Part shown: positions 23,142 through 36,237 of the stretch, piece by piece | Layout of the letters: every line of letters starts with the position of its first letter | Numbering within the stretch: the stretch's first letter is position 1 | Source of the DNA: Archegozetes longisetosus | Lineage: Eukaryota > Arthropoda > Arachnida > Sarcoptiformes > Trhypochthoniidae | Assembly: GCA_018873245.2 (NCBI GenBank) | Contig: JAEMBT020000001.1 | Span: 12,238,220 to 12,302,219, forward strand | Direction of reading: 5' to 3' | DNA: 64,000 nt | Notes under the pieces: generated by a model | Database searches by the model: none | Told to the model about the DNA's origin: nothing | The model's input: only the letters and a program-made list of their open reading frames with translations | Made by a program: the position numbers and the translations under genes

Positions 23142-23501
23142 AGGTGTCCCATTCAAAGTGACGCAGATATACAGCGACGTATTCAAGAAACCTCAAAATA
23201 GAACTGGTCGCTATCCCGGACTTGTATTCACCAATTCTCACCCTGTGAAACGAACTAACTTTCTCAGATCAATTATGGACATATAGGAGTTAGTCAATTC
23301 TGTTTTGATGAGACTTCGTTGCTAATAATCATTAAAACTATCGACCAACTCTTGTTTGACCATAATTGATCCGGAAAAGTTGATTTGTCTCATTTCACAA
23401 ATTAAGAATTAAGAAACACAAATCCAAAATGGCGACCAATTCCACCCTGTAGCCTCCAAGATAAACCGCCACAAGCCTGCATCACTTTGAATGGGACACC
23501 C
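23142..23501. mobile_element. MITE with GGGTGTCCCATTCAAAGTGA ends
   Basis: The left end AGGTGTCCCATTCAAAGTGA and the complement of the right end GGGTGTCCCATTCAAAGTGA match over 20 bp, with TA at 23140-23141 and 23502-23503. Partial inner complementarity (around TCAATTATGG) extends the fold. Probably a Tc1/mariner-type MITE. Confidence 0.75.
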
Positions 23502-23559
23502 TAATATTTTATAAGAATCATAATTTATATATTTATCTGAACTTTAATATCGTTTTCTT

Positions 23560-23800
23560 CACCTCAGTGCTATAATGTGCTAATTCAGAAATGTCTGTTA
23601 TGAACAAATTTGAGTTTAAAGTTTAGAATCATAACCCGATGACACTATAACGCTGAACTCAAAATGGTATATATCGAAAACTATTTGAAAGTTTTGAGAT
23701 TCGATTCGAGCAATTTATAGAGGTTTCATATCATAATACAAAAGTGACACTAACTCATTTTGTGAAAATTTTCGAGTTAGTACACTATAGCAGTGAGGTG
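23560..23800. mobile_element. MITE, 241 bp, about 28-bp inverted ends
   Basis: CACCTCAGTGCTATAATGTG opens it, and GTACACTATAGCAGTGAGGTG closes it as an imperfect complement. It lies 60 bp from the preceding MITE. No target duplication is clear. Confidence 0.65.
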
Positions 23801-25713
23801 ACATTTCGTTGGAAAACTTGTGAGGATTTTTTATTGACAGTTTTACTAATAATGGAGGAGGTAATCAATATCTAATTCATTCATATCTAGAGCCTATAAA
23901 ATTTTTTACTCTCAATAATTATTCACAATTTGATCTCAAATTTCTGATTGGTGACAAAATCTACTTAATAACTTCCTAGATGGTATACACTTTGCATTTA
24001 ATAATGGGTATTTTATTGAAGCACTTTAGGACCTACGAAATTTAAATTAGAAAATTGGTCATAAGAAATTAATAATCATTATTGATAGTATGCTCATGAG
24101 TCAATATAAAATTCTTTTAGATAATAGAACTTAAACTGTAAATTTCTGCTTTGTCATAACTCCTGCCCCCGAGAGCTCTTATTGAGGTATACTCGACAGT
24201 TCTTAAACCTTGAGTATTGGTTTGTTCATCAAATATTTGAACACAGCTACAATAGTATTCCCAAATCAACTAACTTTACTAATCTACCATTTATTTCACT
24301 AGTTATAAAAATACTGTTAAGTTTCAAGTCCCTATGTATTATTTACATTTTATGCAGGAAATAGTAATAAGTCAGTAGGTACTAGATTGTCTACGGATGG
24401 TCCGGTGCTCAAGATCTAGAGATGAATAGATTCTAGTTGTAACAGCAGCGAGAAGCGTGAGCCTGTCTTCTCGCGAATACTTTGTTACCAAGTAGTGGCT
24501 TTTGTTAGATGACATTTTTTTGAAGCGATACCGTATATCATTGTAGAAGAGAAAGGAGGAGTGATATTCATCTTGTTTGTCCTAAATTTTCTAATTGATT
24601 TATTATCGACTATTTTGTGATTTATGGGATTTTGTAGGCTTTATAACAACTTTAGTTATATTTCATGAGGGAATAAAAGAGGAGCAAGGTGTCCCTGGAC
24701 TTGTGTCCTAAGCCTCTTCTCTATTGTGTTTGCGTGACAATACATGAGCAATGTTGTGAAAATGTGTTAACAGGATGTTAAGATAACAGAAGCTATTAAG
24801 ATTTTTTAATAAATATTATCTAGATAATAAACGCAAACCCAATAGAACCATTACTATTATACTGTATTATATAAAATGTTATATAATAATTATGTTTTTA
24901 TGACGCTACCAGATCTAATATTGTATTTAACTTTTAAACACTATTTACTAAATAAGTGTACCGTGCAGTCGTTGCAAAACTGACTGACTTGGTTTTTGAT
25001 TATTCTCAACATCTTGTCATGAATAAAATCAAATGAAAAATTTTCAAATAGACTATGTATCGAGGAAAATTTTTTTTACCGAGAAGCATGATCCGCCTAC
25101 TATTGATTTATCTATGAGTCATATAAATTCTTATAGAAGCACTAAATAAAACATCTTTAATGCTGATCACTCTGGTCTATAATACCCAAAAATCTTATCT
25201 ATGTTACTATAAAGTTCAAATACGAACTGAAAAGCCTTCAAGTATATCTCGAAATCTCATGTTTTTCTGTGATAATATAAGGCAAATTCCATCATACAGT
25301 ACTACCTCTTGAATATTTACTTGAATGATCTATAAAATTTACTAAAATAATAACAAGGTCAAATACTATCGAGACACCTATAAATGTCTCAAAATTCAAA
25401 TTTTCTATCGAGATTTAAGTTTACTTTATAGTATAACGATTGTTTAACAGAAAGTCGGTTAATATCAAATTGTTGTAAAATTTATTAATTCGTCTGAAAG
25501 TAATTGAGGATTGATTTTTGTTTGAGTTTTTTGTTTTTAGTCGCATATATTTCGTCTATTAATGTGTTCAATGCCTTGAAAGCGCTGCTAGAAACTAATT
25601 TATAAGAGAAAATATTGTTGTACGTCTAGTATTTTAAAACTTGTTGGTAGCTTTTTCAAATTCGATCTTTTCGAACTTTTAGAATTGTTTGTTCATCTTT
25701 ATTCAAAAATAAT
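23801..25713. other. Intergenic, with a GC-richer patch at about 24390-24730
   Basis: Mostly AT-rich and featureless. The patch at 24390-24730 (for example GATGGTCCGGTGCTCAAGAT) differs in composition and may be old transposon or LTR debris, but no coding motif or terminal repeat was seen. Confidence 0.35.
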
Positions 25714-26816
25714 TAGGGTGACCAAGTGTCCCGCATTGTGCGGGATTGTCCCACAAAATTATGTCCCGCATACTGTATGCACTTTTGCGGAACGGAAAAT
25801 ATACATTTTAAGATTTATCTTAGTAAATTTTCACTGTATGTTTTTATTTAATGCAAAGAATGCAACTTTAATGTCAGCGCACTTCTTATCTTAAAATATG
25901 TGGAAGTCTTTAGACAAAGAGTTGTAATCCGTTTATCTGATACCTTTTTTCATTTACATCGTATGTGACTCTTAGAAAGTATAGTTCTCAATCAAATCTT
26001 TAGTTCGATTTCAAGTAATTGTTATTTCAAACTTCAATCAGATTAAAACTCCAAAAAGGGGGTATCGGAATAACGGTAACATATTCTCTAATTTAAATGA
26101 AATTTTTACATAATGTAAAGGAATATAAATAATGATTAATGCTATAAAAATCATTGTTACACAATAGCAGTAAAACGTACAATTGTAGTTTAACTAAACA
26201 TCATATTAAGCGTTATAACTTTTAAACAAAATAAGGTACACAAATTCTGTTTTCATAACTTAAATATATAAATTATGTGTAATAATATATACATAAAAAT
26301 ATTAATAATCATCATGACATTATATGATAAAATTCAAAACAAAATAGTTATTTGTAACTTTTTCTATGTTAGCATTGAGTTCCCAATAATTTTATTATTT
26401 TATATATAGAGTGGTATAATTATGAATTAAAATTAAAAAGAAAACTTTGGGAACCAATTGCTAAAATAGTAATTCTTTTAAAAATGTAAAATACGTATAT
26501 TATCAGTGTAATAATGGCAGATTTAACATATTTATTTTATAGTTATATATATATATATTTTTTTAATTATTTTTATAATTTTTACAGTTTATCTATCGAT
26601 ACTTATCAAGAATATTCCTGATAACATCTATAAAACAAATGTTATACATAAATTAATTTTCAGAATTAATTATACATATGTCACACACACTATGCATCAT
26701 ACAATTGTAGAATTTTATTAAAATCTATCATGTTTATATCTTATTCCGATACCTACTTTATAAGGAAGCCAAATTTTTTTTGTTCCACATTTAACAGTTT
26801 TTGACTTGGTTACCCT
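25714..26816 (+). mobile_element. hAT MITE, copy 2, with a nested insertion
   Basis: TAGGGTGACCAAGT and ACTTGGTTACCCTA ends are flanked by a perfect 8-bp target duplication AAAATAAT (25706-25713 and 26817-26824). The interior matches the copies at 4621 and 57282 but is split by a 693-bp element at 26061-26753. Confidence 0.92.
26061..26753. mobile_element. AT-rich MITE nested in hAT copy 2
   Basis: Perfect 13-bp inverted ends, GGTATCGGAATAA and TTATTCCGATACC, enclose very AT-rich DNA with no open frame. The host copy at 57282 has uninterrupted sequence at the corresponding point, so this is a later insertion. Confidence 0.8.
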
Positions 26817-27270
26817 AAAATAATGCAAGTAAATAATAATGAGGTGTTCTTTTATATGTAGTAGCAGAGTAGTTGAGCAAATAATAACGATTATATATTA
26901 TATTAGGATAAATACTAAAGAGACTTTTTCGACATTATTTCAATGAAACTTCTGCATAGACTGGAAGTATCACCAAATTATAATGAGAGCAAATACTATC
27001 GAAGTAAATACTAAAGAGGAGATACTGTATTGTTTTTATCATCTAGATAAAATTGCACAGATACCATTTTAGAGAATTTTAATTGTTATATTCCTCTTTA
27101 TAAGCAAAGAGATATAAGCTTATATATAAAGCTTTATTTTTCCTAACACTATATTGGACAGTATTAGTGAAGATAGTTAACGAAAAATGTTAATAATAAA
27201 GTTAAACTAATATATTGTTTAAGTTTTTATTTCTGAAAAGCAAATTAAAACCAATTACAAATATATAATT

Positions 27271-29857
27271 ATGAACTTTATATTATTTGTCTGTTTGAAA
27301 ATTATTGTTTTTTTGAGTGTTGTTAATATCACTTGTGGAGAAAATTTAAGGGTGATATGCTATTGGCCGAGTTATCACAAAGTTGAAGACATTAATCCTG
27401 AACTATGCACACATATTCATTATGCATTTTTTGTTCTGGATGAAGATAATGCCAAACCCGTCGATGAGTTGGGATATCCAAACACCGAAGTTTACGCAAA
27501 GCTAAACGCTTTGAAGCAGAATAACTCTGCGTTAAAAATAATTCCATCAATTGGTGGTTGGGGTGACCCGGCCGAAAGATATTCGCGAGTTATGGCAAAT
27601 GAAACAAAAAGAAAAACTTTTATTCAAAATACGTATCAGATGGTGGTTGAATATGGCTTTGATGGTTTTGATATTGATTGGGAATTTCCAGTCTGTTGGC
27701 AGGACGATTGTGATGCTGGAGACAAAAGCGACAGAGATAACTTCTCAAAATTAATAAAAGTAAAATTCAATGCTCTCAGTTAAATTTTATTAATCAAATT
27801 ATATCAATAAACATTAAACTCATAAAATAAGGACTAAAAAATTAAATTTAGCTCGTAAGAAAGTAGTATAGAGTAAACTTTTAACGGAAAGTTTTTTGGT
27901 GTTTTAGCCCATACCAAACGCTTTTTTGTAAAGCACGCAAATCGTGTTCTTTGTGTTATAGTTACTGTCATTTCGTTAGAAATAATAAACACAATTCATT
28001 TTTTTACTATTAAAGTATATAATTTTCACGACCTGCGTGCTTTGCATATTTTGGCATGGGCTAAAACGTATCAAAAAATTTTCTTTTAAGAGTTAACTAA
28101 AAATTTATATCAGTTTTATCAAGAAATTCGCTTCAAAAAGTATTTTATACTTACATTTTATAAATAGTTTAACTGCTTTAGAAGGAAAACTTATTTAATT
28201 AGGATTAAGTTCACATTATTTTCAAATCTTAATTACCTGACATGACTAGAAGTGTGTTATTTTAATTTACTTTTTTCTACAGGAGAAATGCATATTTTTA
28301 AATCATAAATTGCTTCGATCTCTTAGATTACCACATAGTTTAAGATTTATTAAATTAGTGTTTATGCTAAAGTCCAGATAGTTTCAGTTCAGCCTGTGGT
28401 TAATTGGTTTTTAGATAATTAACATAAGGCTTTCAGTGAAATACTTTTAAGTGAACTTCTTGATGAAACTGATAGATATACAATGTAAAAAAGTAGTAAT
28501 ATTTTTTAGCTTATGAATTTATCCTTCTATCTAAAATACAGTCATAATATTTAAACAAAAGCTTATAAATATTACCATCTTAAATGATTTATTTTTCATC
28601 AACAAGGAACTACGGGAGGAATTTAATAAGAGCCCTAAGAACTTATCATTATCAGCAGCGGTAAAGGGCGATGAAACTATTAGTACCCTAGCATATAATT
28701 TTGAAGATCTTGACAAGTACGACAGTCAGTTATTGCAGTTTATGAACACTTTATAAATATAATTGTGCTTTATTATACTTGTCATTAGATATCTTGACTA
28801 TGTGTGCGTTATGACATACGATGACTATGGCTTTACTGCCAAGACTAACAAGACAAAACATCATTCAGGATTTGAATACTCGATAAAGAATTTGGAGTTT
28901 TATCATAATAAAAAAGTTTCCAAAGAAAAACTGCTAATTGGTGTTCCATTTTATGGACGTTCATTTACACTCAAAAGTGCGTCGGATAATCAAATTGGTT
29001 CACCATCTGAACCGCTCGACCCGATTATAGGAGCACCAACTAGGGACTATGTAGTTATCTGTCAAAATGTAAAAAGTGGCGATTGGACAAAGTGTTATGG
29101 AGAGAATGAATATGATCCATACGCTTATAATGGTACCTTTTGGATCGGTTATGACGATCCACATCAAGTTTTTATGTAAGATTTTCAATTTTTGTTTGTT
29201 ACATAATTCGGGTAATAGAATTTAGCTATTTGTCTGTTTATTTTGTCAAAAAATCTAGATATAGCTTCTTTTATTGAGAGTTTTGTTTCACTCTTGTCAA
29301 ATAAGAAATTAAGCAGTTCTATACCAAAAAGATTCAAAAAATAAATTTTAAGAGTATAAAAACAATAAGGAGAGTATTTGCTTATACTAAATACAGGAGT
29401 TTGCATTTAAAATGGGTATTTTGTAAAGTATTTATAAAAATTAGAAATTTGAAATCGAACGTAATGCGAACAAGAATATCAATCTTTTACCACGCGTTGC
29501 AAACAACACTAAAGGAAGAAATGATAAATCAAATTTTATAAAACGATGCTAAAGTTAAACTGTTTATCCTTATTTTATAACAGGAAAGCAAAATTTGTTA
29601 AAGACAATGGATATGGTGGAGTAATTATTTGGGAAATAGGCATTGATGATATCAAAAAGAGTTGCTGCACACGCGATTACCCATTGTTGCGCGCTATTAA
29701 TTATGGATTGTTTAATAAAGGCGACAATCCAAATGAATATGGCTGCGAGACTTCAAATAAGGACTGCAAGAGTTCAAGTAATGGTCTCTTTTATAACTTT
29801 CTACATCTATTATTTGGCAGTGTTCTGATTATTATAACGAATTTCATGGTTTTTTAA
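27271..29857 (+). CDS. GH18 chitinase-like secreted protein, 419 residues, four exons
   Basis: Exons 27271-27759, 28607-28716, 28789-29175 and 29584-29857 join in phases 0, 2 and 2 (donors GTAAAA, GTACGA, GTAAGA; acceptors ACAAG, CATTAG, AACAG) into one frame of 419 residues. A signal peptide (1 to about 23) precedes the TIM barrel. SIGGW lies at 93-97 and the active site DGFDIDWEF at 131-139 has every residue of DxxDxDxE, with Glu138 as the proton donor. Later come VMTYDDYG, GVPFYGRSF and GYGGVIIWEI, all standard for the family. There is no chitin-binding module; instead the protein ends in a hydrophobic stretch (about 395-419), suggesting a GPI anchor or a membrane tail. The enzyme would cleave beta-1,4 chitin, or bind it, outside the cell. 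Intron 1 (847 nt) carries a foldback MITE. The intact frame across four exons argues for a functional gene. Confidence 0.93.
27871..28098. mobile_element. Foldback MITE copy a, in chitinase intron 1
   Basis: About 228 bp; ends GAGTAAACTTTTAACGGAAAG and its approximate complement. The inner arms include GTTTTAGCCCATACCAAA and TTTTGGCATGGGCTAAAAC. The same family occurs at 35451-35673 and 47435-47668. Confidence 0.8.
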
Positions 29858-30474
29858 ATATTAATACTTTTAACTTTATTCTATATTAAGGATATAATAT
29901 TATTCATCTGTAATAAATTTTTTGGGATTTAATTTTTAACTGTCCATAAGGTGAAATGTATTAAATGATTTTTTTGTGTTTTAGTCACTGAGAAATGAAA
30001 GTAATGGTTTTATCATAATAATAAATTTTGGGCTTAAAGGATTTTAAAATTTGTTGCGTTTGATTTGTAATTTATTGAAAAATGTCTTTTCTTGATTGGA
30101 TTAGACCCAAAACGATCTCTTTGCACTGCCTTTTGGATACGGTCATCAACGTCACATGCATAGAGATCAGTTCGAAGTAAAAAGTTATCAATAAACATTT
30201 AGGATATTGATTGAATGCTAGTAAATTGTATTTAGTGATAACTAAACTTTCCTATGTTCTTGTGTTAGAAATTTCAAGCAAAAATTTGGTTGTTTGAAAT
30301 GAACGCTCTTTAACAATAGAAAATTAATTCAAAGAAGTATACCCAGAATGGCCTAAACACATCCCCCAACAGAACATATCAGACATTATACAGTACCAAG
30401 ACTTATTCAGAAATAAAGAGAATTTTATCAATCGATGAATTCATTCAAGAGTTATAGCTAAAAAACAAATAGAT
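29858..30474. other. Intergenic, nothing supported
   Basis: 3' flank of the chitinase gene, AT-rich; ends at an abrupt rise in GC content. Confidence 0.4.
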
Positions 30475-31240
30475 ATTGGTAGGATCGGAACGGGCTAGCT
30501 ACTGAGACCGGAGCCACCTTCCAGCTGTGCCGGCGGGCAACAGGTCTCGTAAGGGACCTGGCTGAGTGCTCCGAGTCGCGTTATGCCAGCATGGCATCCG
30601 CTAGCGGCAGGGGTCTCAACGTTACTATAAATGTCTTTCACTCGACAATTGAGTCAGACATCAGTGATGGAGTGGAAATTGCTCAAGCCATGTTGAGAAG
30701 GCTTGAGCAGCCAAACCTGGCCGCTCTCGTTGAGGAGTAAAGACAATCGGAGGTCAGCCAGCTTCATGTCCATAACCGTGAATCTGACTTCCCGGAATGG
30801 ACATGACTGACCTCCACAATGTCTTTGGGCTCCTATCAGCTGAAGCAAGTGTGCTCCTGCTTTGCTGAACACATAAGTTTCTCTGGGAGATCAAGTAGCT
30901 TGACATACAGGGCCACTTGGTCTCAGCTCTCTGGGAATTTCAGCTGAAGAGCCCATGCTCCTCCGAGCGCGGATTCAGTCTCTGCACTGCTCTGCTACAA
31001 AATATCATAACTACGTTTTAGTAGATATAGCCAACGCGCTGCCGAGTCAATCTTGTACTACTGCTGCCGATGCAAATGTTGCCTGAGAACGGTCTGGTGT
31101 TGTGCCCACGTTATGACCGTTCTTTGGATCCTCGGATGTGCGCGGCACATATCCAAGTTCCAAGTCCCGCAGAATCCTTAGATGGTATTGCGTGACTTTG
31201 GAATCCACTGATAGCGAGCAAGATTGATGAGGTTTGGAAT
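30475..31240. other. GC-rich island, probable degraded transposon
   Basis: The base composition rises abruptly to roughly half G+C in a window that is otherwise near 30%. A 49-codon frame at 30592-30741 (starting MASASGRGLNVTINVF) is followed by stops and shifts; codon-like sequence continues in broken frames. No reverse transcriptase, transposase or tRNA motif could be recognised. It could be the 5' part of a dead retroelement or acquired DNA. Confidence 0.4.
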
Positions 31241-31807
31241 TTTTTATATTTTATACTAAAAAATTCAAGTATACCTTAATTATTTCATAACATAACTTAA
31301 TTACCAAATATTTTACATTTTTACGTATGCCTAAGCTTTTATACATATTTGTTTACAACGTACCCACAATTATTTTAATATTTTTAGATGAAATTCTTAG
31401 GTATTTTCACTAGTAAAATTTGATTGGTTTTAGCCTGTAACTTCCTAAGCGATTCACCGATCTCAAAATTTCTTTCGGCTAATTGAATGTCTTGTCCTAG
31501 GGAACAACTTAAGTGGGTCACCGTTAGGGGACGTCGATAGGCCAGAGTCTATGGGTTTTGCGCATTCTCCTTTGAAAAAAATTTAATATGTATGCATTAA
31601 TATGCAATGTCTTAAATTTTTCAAATCGTATCTTTATTCATTCATTCTGTCAATATTTCAATTTATTTAATATTACAAGAATTAGTTTTAATTATCTTCC
31701 AAATTATAGTTCATTTTCTCCGACTACTTTTGATATTGTATATTTATTTCAACATTCAGCTGAGCTATTTTTTCATTTTCGTACGTTTCCCTATTTTTCG
31801 GGAGAGT
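31241..31807. other. Intergenic, nothing supported
   Basis: AT-rich, with a small GC-richer patch near 31490-31560 of unknown origin. Confidence 0.35.
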
Positions 31808-32000
31808 AACTTGAACCCCTTTTACACAGTGAGTTTTTGAGGCGGTCGGACGAGGTATAGGCATTGGGCCAGAGGCGTGTTATAAGAGGGAACATGTAAC
31901 CAGCACATCGCCGCTAAAGAGGTACAGTGATTTCGAGACTCGAACCTGAGACTTCCACCTCAAAGTTCGGCTCACTAACCACTATACCACAGTAACTTTG
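31808..32000 (-). mobile_element. tRNA-derived SINE, copy 1
   Basis: On the minus strand a polymerase III head is visible: A box TGGTATAGTGGTTAG (31989-31975) and B box GGTTCGAGTCTC (31947-31936). The acceptor arms do not pair, so it is not a working tRNA. The body (for example GCGATGTGCTGG and CGCCTCTGGCCCAATGCC) is shared with the copy at 52451-52656. Confidence 0.8.
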
Positions 32001-32378
32001 CTTCAGCTGAGTTTCTCCTTTACTAATTTGGGGAGGGATCAATTTTCCGTTAATACGTGGCTCAACGTCACCCTCAACAGTATAGGTGGACATGGGTATC
32101 CGACTCACGGCCTACCCGCGGATAGCTCGCGGTCCGAGACTGTTGGGTTTCACATTTCACTCAAGTAGCGGTTCGCAGTTGGCTCGATCTGATATCTTGA
32201 GATTTGTGGTCCGGTGCAGTACAAAATTCTAGAGCTACGGGTTTCCCACTTGTAATATTTAGTGAAATTTCATACTGAAAATTAAATAAACAGATGACTT
32301 TATGACATAAACTAACAGGTTTTTTCTATATTGAAAACGCATTTAGTTTTGTGTTACCATGTATTGCATTATACAGTA
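32001..32378. other. GC-richer flank of the SINE, unassigned
   Basis: 32010-32260 is less AT-rich than its surroundings and may be further repeat debris, with no recognisable coding content. Confidence 0.3.
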
Positions 32379-33021
32379 TGTTTCATAAATTTTGATACAG
32401 ATTTAAGGTTTCATAACTCTAGGGTTAAATTACGGAATTCGGTTAAAAGTGGCTCATTTTAAAAATAAATATTCAAAATTATTTGCCTTAAATTTTCATC
32501 AATTTATCTCAAATATTTTCTGAGTTGTTGCAGTATAAAATTAAATGTTTAAACTTTTTCTTGTATTCTTACTGTGTGTTTAACTTAATTTTTATTAAGA
32601 CTGAATACGTATTACTTAACTAGAGAACATGAATTAGAAGTTACATAATAAGTATACAAATTATCAAATTTTACATTAAATTAAATTTCGACATGAACTC
32701 CATCAAAGACTATACATTTTTTACAATGAATAAGCAAATTATCCATAACAGACTGCAATAATATTACTTATTGAGTATTACGCAGTAATTATTTTATTTA
32801 CTTCGAATGTGTTTAATAATGAAGATAATTAAAAGTTGTTATAACAGGAATCCCGTGCAAAACCTAAAACATTTAATTTTGTACTACAATATGAGAATAT
32901 TTAAGATAGATTTACGAAAACTTAAGGCAAATAATTTTGAATATTTATTTTTAAAATGACTCACTTTTCATCAAATTCTAGAGTTATGAAACCTTAAATC
33001 TGTATCAAAATTTATGAAACT
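32379..33021. mobile_element. Foldback element, about 640 bp, arms of about 140 bp
   Basis: TTTCATAAATTTTGATACAG with TTAAGGTTTCATAACTCTAG on the left is repeated inverted at 32890-33019. The arms also share an AAATAAATATTCAAAATTAT block. The centre is AT-rich and non-coding. Confidence 0.75.
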
Positions 33022-33700
33022 TTATATTTGAAAGTTTTTTCTCGATAAACAATAATAGATATTCAATAATAGCTAAATTTAATTTAAATATGAAATCTAA
33101 AGTAAAACTTTAGCCTTATTAGTCTCTATAAGGATACTCTCAGTTTCATCATCTTCAGTAAGAAGTAAAGAGACTTTCAATTTAAATGGCTAGATGATAA
33201 ATAAGCGAACAAACTCATAAAAATAAAAAAATTCAATATGACACTAGTTGTGAAAACAAAGTTATTCTCAGAATATTGATTTTCCTGTTCTTTTTTAAAT
33301 ACTTATTACATTTTAGTTTTCTGGAATTTTGAACGAATTGTAAATAACTAAAACAAATGTGAGTTAAACGGGAACAAATCTCTAAGAATATCTTTTGCAT
33401 TCAGATTGTAACACTGTCCGTTCGCTGGTCGAGTCGGTTCTATGCTTACGGTCTGCGAATAGGTTTGGTGCTTAGCCTTGAATTAAAAGCGGTCTATGAT
33501 TCGATGCGGGTTAAAGTCACACGAGCTATGGTTAGGTTAGGCTGGACCACGATTAATCTTTTGCCTACCTATACTCAATAGTATCTGCAATATGAATCAT
33601 TTTTGACAATATTTCAAGAAATTAAACTTGAGCGATAGTGTAAATTGATTTAAAACTAATTTCTTGAAAAAAATTGTCAAAACGGGCCCATTTGAGATAA
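33022..33700. other. Intergenic, with a GC-richer patch at 33400-33560
   Basis: The patch (for example GTCCGTTCGCTGGTCGAGTC) resembles transposon debris in composition but has no diagnostic motif. Otherwise featureless. Confidence 0.3.
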
Positions 33701-34357
33701 AATTGCTCTTCATTTTATTTTAATTGACTTTTACTTTAATTAACTCACACTTTATAATATGCTAAAGCGTATAAAAACATTGCATTTCAATGTTGTTTTA
33801 TCTATTTATGTTGATGAATCCATGTTGTTATGGTTAATATATAAAGTGTGAGTTAATTAAATTAAAAGTCATTAAACTTAATAAATATTTGACTGATTCA
33901 AAAGAGTTTAAATTTATTGACTACTTTAATCAGTTTTAATTCAAAAAAAATTTCTTTCGAAACAACCAATCGAAAAAAGTTCTTATTAATATTTGATATT
34001 TTATGAATACATCATTTTAAACGATTTTCATCTAAACTATAGTAAATAAGTCTATCTCATTTACTTTTATAGATTTTTATGAATCAAACGATGTAACGTC
34101 TGATAACAATTGAACACAAAATAATTCATTCATTATACGTCTTATATTACTCGTTGATGTAAACAGAATTGTAAAATAATGATTGTAATCACTGATGACA
34201 GTTATGATTAATTTTGTATTGTTTATATAATTTAACATTATGGTTCACGAGAAAATAATTAATAAATTATACAATTATCAGAGTTTATGAATAAAATTTA
34301 TCATTTTGTTTGTGCCTTTGATCGAACATAACTTAATTATTACTGAGTCAATTTTGG
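33700..34357. repeat. Palindrome family, partial copy A
   Basis: AACTCACACTTTATAA and its complement flank a short spacer (33755-33855). The right arm (33850-34357) is almost identical to 38838-39205 and related to 49540-50010. The left arm is mostly missing. Confidence 0.75.
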
Positions 34358-34366
34358 TAATAGGTG

Positions 34367-35100
34367 CCATCCAGACCAACCCCTCTCGAAAATAGATAGT
34401 CTGGCTTTACCAATTTGTAACTCAAATCAAACAAAGATGAATATCTCAAGAACTTTAGTGCGACTTTTGATCAGTCGAAAAATATGAGGCCAATTTCTTA
34501 GGAAATTTGTGCGCACTGGCACAAACACTCCTTAAGTAGCCGAAAATGAGTTTATTTACTGGTGAACAATAACTCTCTTAATGAGAGATACATTCTAACC
34601 GATAGTTAGTAAAATCTAGGGTTTGTATAGACTTCATGGCATGCATAAGCGCATACTAGTTCAATTAGTAAGATTAGTAGCTACTAAAAAGTGCAAAATA
34701 TTAATAACAGTTTAGACATGAGGGGACTGACGAGTAGTATATAAAGAAATGATTATAAGTTTGAGGGACTATGATTATAAGAGAGAATTAATAGGAGTCT
34801 AGGGGATAAAAAGGTTAATGATAAAAAATTGTTGACTCTAAAGTGAACTCTTATGTATTTTGCCACCTTACAGAACTACTTGTGATAATTGATCAAGTGA
34901 GGCGTCAAAATGCTCAGTTTGATATCTTGAGTCCAATGACGTATCACTTGGCGGGGTCGGCCACTCCAGTCAGGAGTTGGCTAGAAGTGATCAAATTTGA
35001 GTCGAAAGTGGTCAAGTGTGGTATCAATATGTTCAGCTCGATGAAATAAATCTAATGATGTATCACATTTGGCGGTGAAGGTTGGGCATCCCCTTAGACC
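34367..35100 (+). repeat. Dispersed repeat D, copy 1, with internal tandem units
   Basis: It begins GGTGCCATCCAG and contains two related units of about 120 bp (34895-34960 and 35005-35075), each with a run like ATCAAAATGCTCAGTTCGAT followed by a GTATCAC-TTGGCGG motif. Further copies lie at 40030-40612 (inverted) and 40604-40930 (direct). No protein motif was recognised. Confidence 0.7.
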
Positions 35101-35450
35101 CATTATCTCGGATTTACCCGATTGATTTAAAGGATGTCTCATAATTAAAAACAATGACTGACTATGAATTTATATTTGTTTATAAGCCGTAGAATATTTC
35201 AAAAATGGTTTTGCAGTTCACATTAATTAAAGAATGCTATCTTGACAAGAGATTCTGATAATTTTTGGTATCTTAACTCTAATGTATGCTCTGATCTTAA
35301 CAAGGATATTTTTCATTATCATATACCTTCTGTTTCATAGATTCTGGAGATCGTTTCTAACAGCTGCCAATAAACGATAAAATCTATCGCAAAAGTCAAG
35401 TCTAAACCTTGCATTAGAAGCTTTTAATTTGGTTTTCATACAATAGGCAT

Positions 35451-35673
35451 GTAAACTCTCAACAGAAAATTTTGTGACATGTTTTAGCCCATGCCAAAAG
35501 CACTTTTTTTTATAAAGCAAGCGACTCGTGAAACTATATACTTGAATAGCAGACAAATAAATATGTCTTTATTATTTTAACAAAATGAAGGCAAAGAACA
35601 CGACTTGCGTGCTTTGCAATAGTGTTTTTGGCATGGGCTAAAAAGTGTTAAAAAACCTTCTGTTGAGAGTTTA
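35451..35673. mobile_element. Foldback MITE copy b
   Basis: Ends GTAAACTCTCAACAGAAA and its complement, inner GTTTTAGCCCATGCCAAAAG. It is inside the duplicated segment, so it preceded the duplication. Confidence 0.8.
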
Positions 35674-36237
35674 TTCATTTACAATAAGTATTATGATATA
35701 ATTCATAAAATTTCAACGTATTTTTACAATTTATTAAACATATAGTTTAAAGATTAGTTCGTGAGCCAAGTATTAGAAGATTAATTATTTATATCGAGAA
35801 CTAGTTTGAAGTGATTAAAATACTTAGTTTGTATTTGATTTTTAATCAAAAGATCTATCTTTAGTTTTAAAATAAAATATAATGATATATTTCCATGTAA
35901 TTCATATCCCTTGACTATACTAAGTTCTAAATATGCTTAACAAAGTTGTGAATAAATATGAAATTTCTCGTTTATAATAATAGTAAAAATATTTATTTCT
36001 TTAATAATTTTTAGAGTACACTTATGTTTTAATAATACACTGTTTTTAAAAGTATAATCTCAATATATATAAAATGCATTAAAAGATTAATAATCATAAA
36101 ATATCTTAGTAATTTTATTGTGTTATGATATTAAATCATATTATGTAAGTAGAATTCGGAAAGTTATAAAAATTAATTAACAACTTATAAATTCAGTTGA
36201 ATTTTCAATGGAAATTTGATTTGGATAATGATTGTAA

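Noticed and set aside
31930-31999. A functional tRNA gene
   Set aside because: A and B boxes are present but the acceptor stem does not pair and the body continues as a repeated SINE.
31914-32108. 64-codon minus-strand frame
   Set aside because: It overlaps the Pol III head of a SINE and has no independent support.
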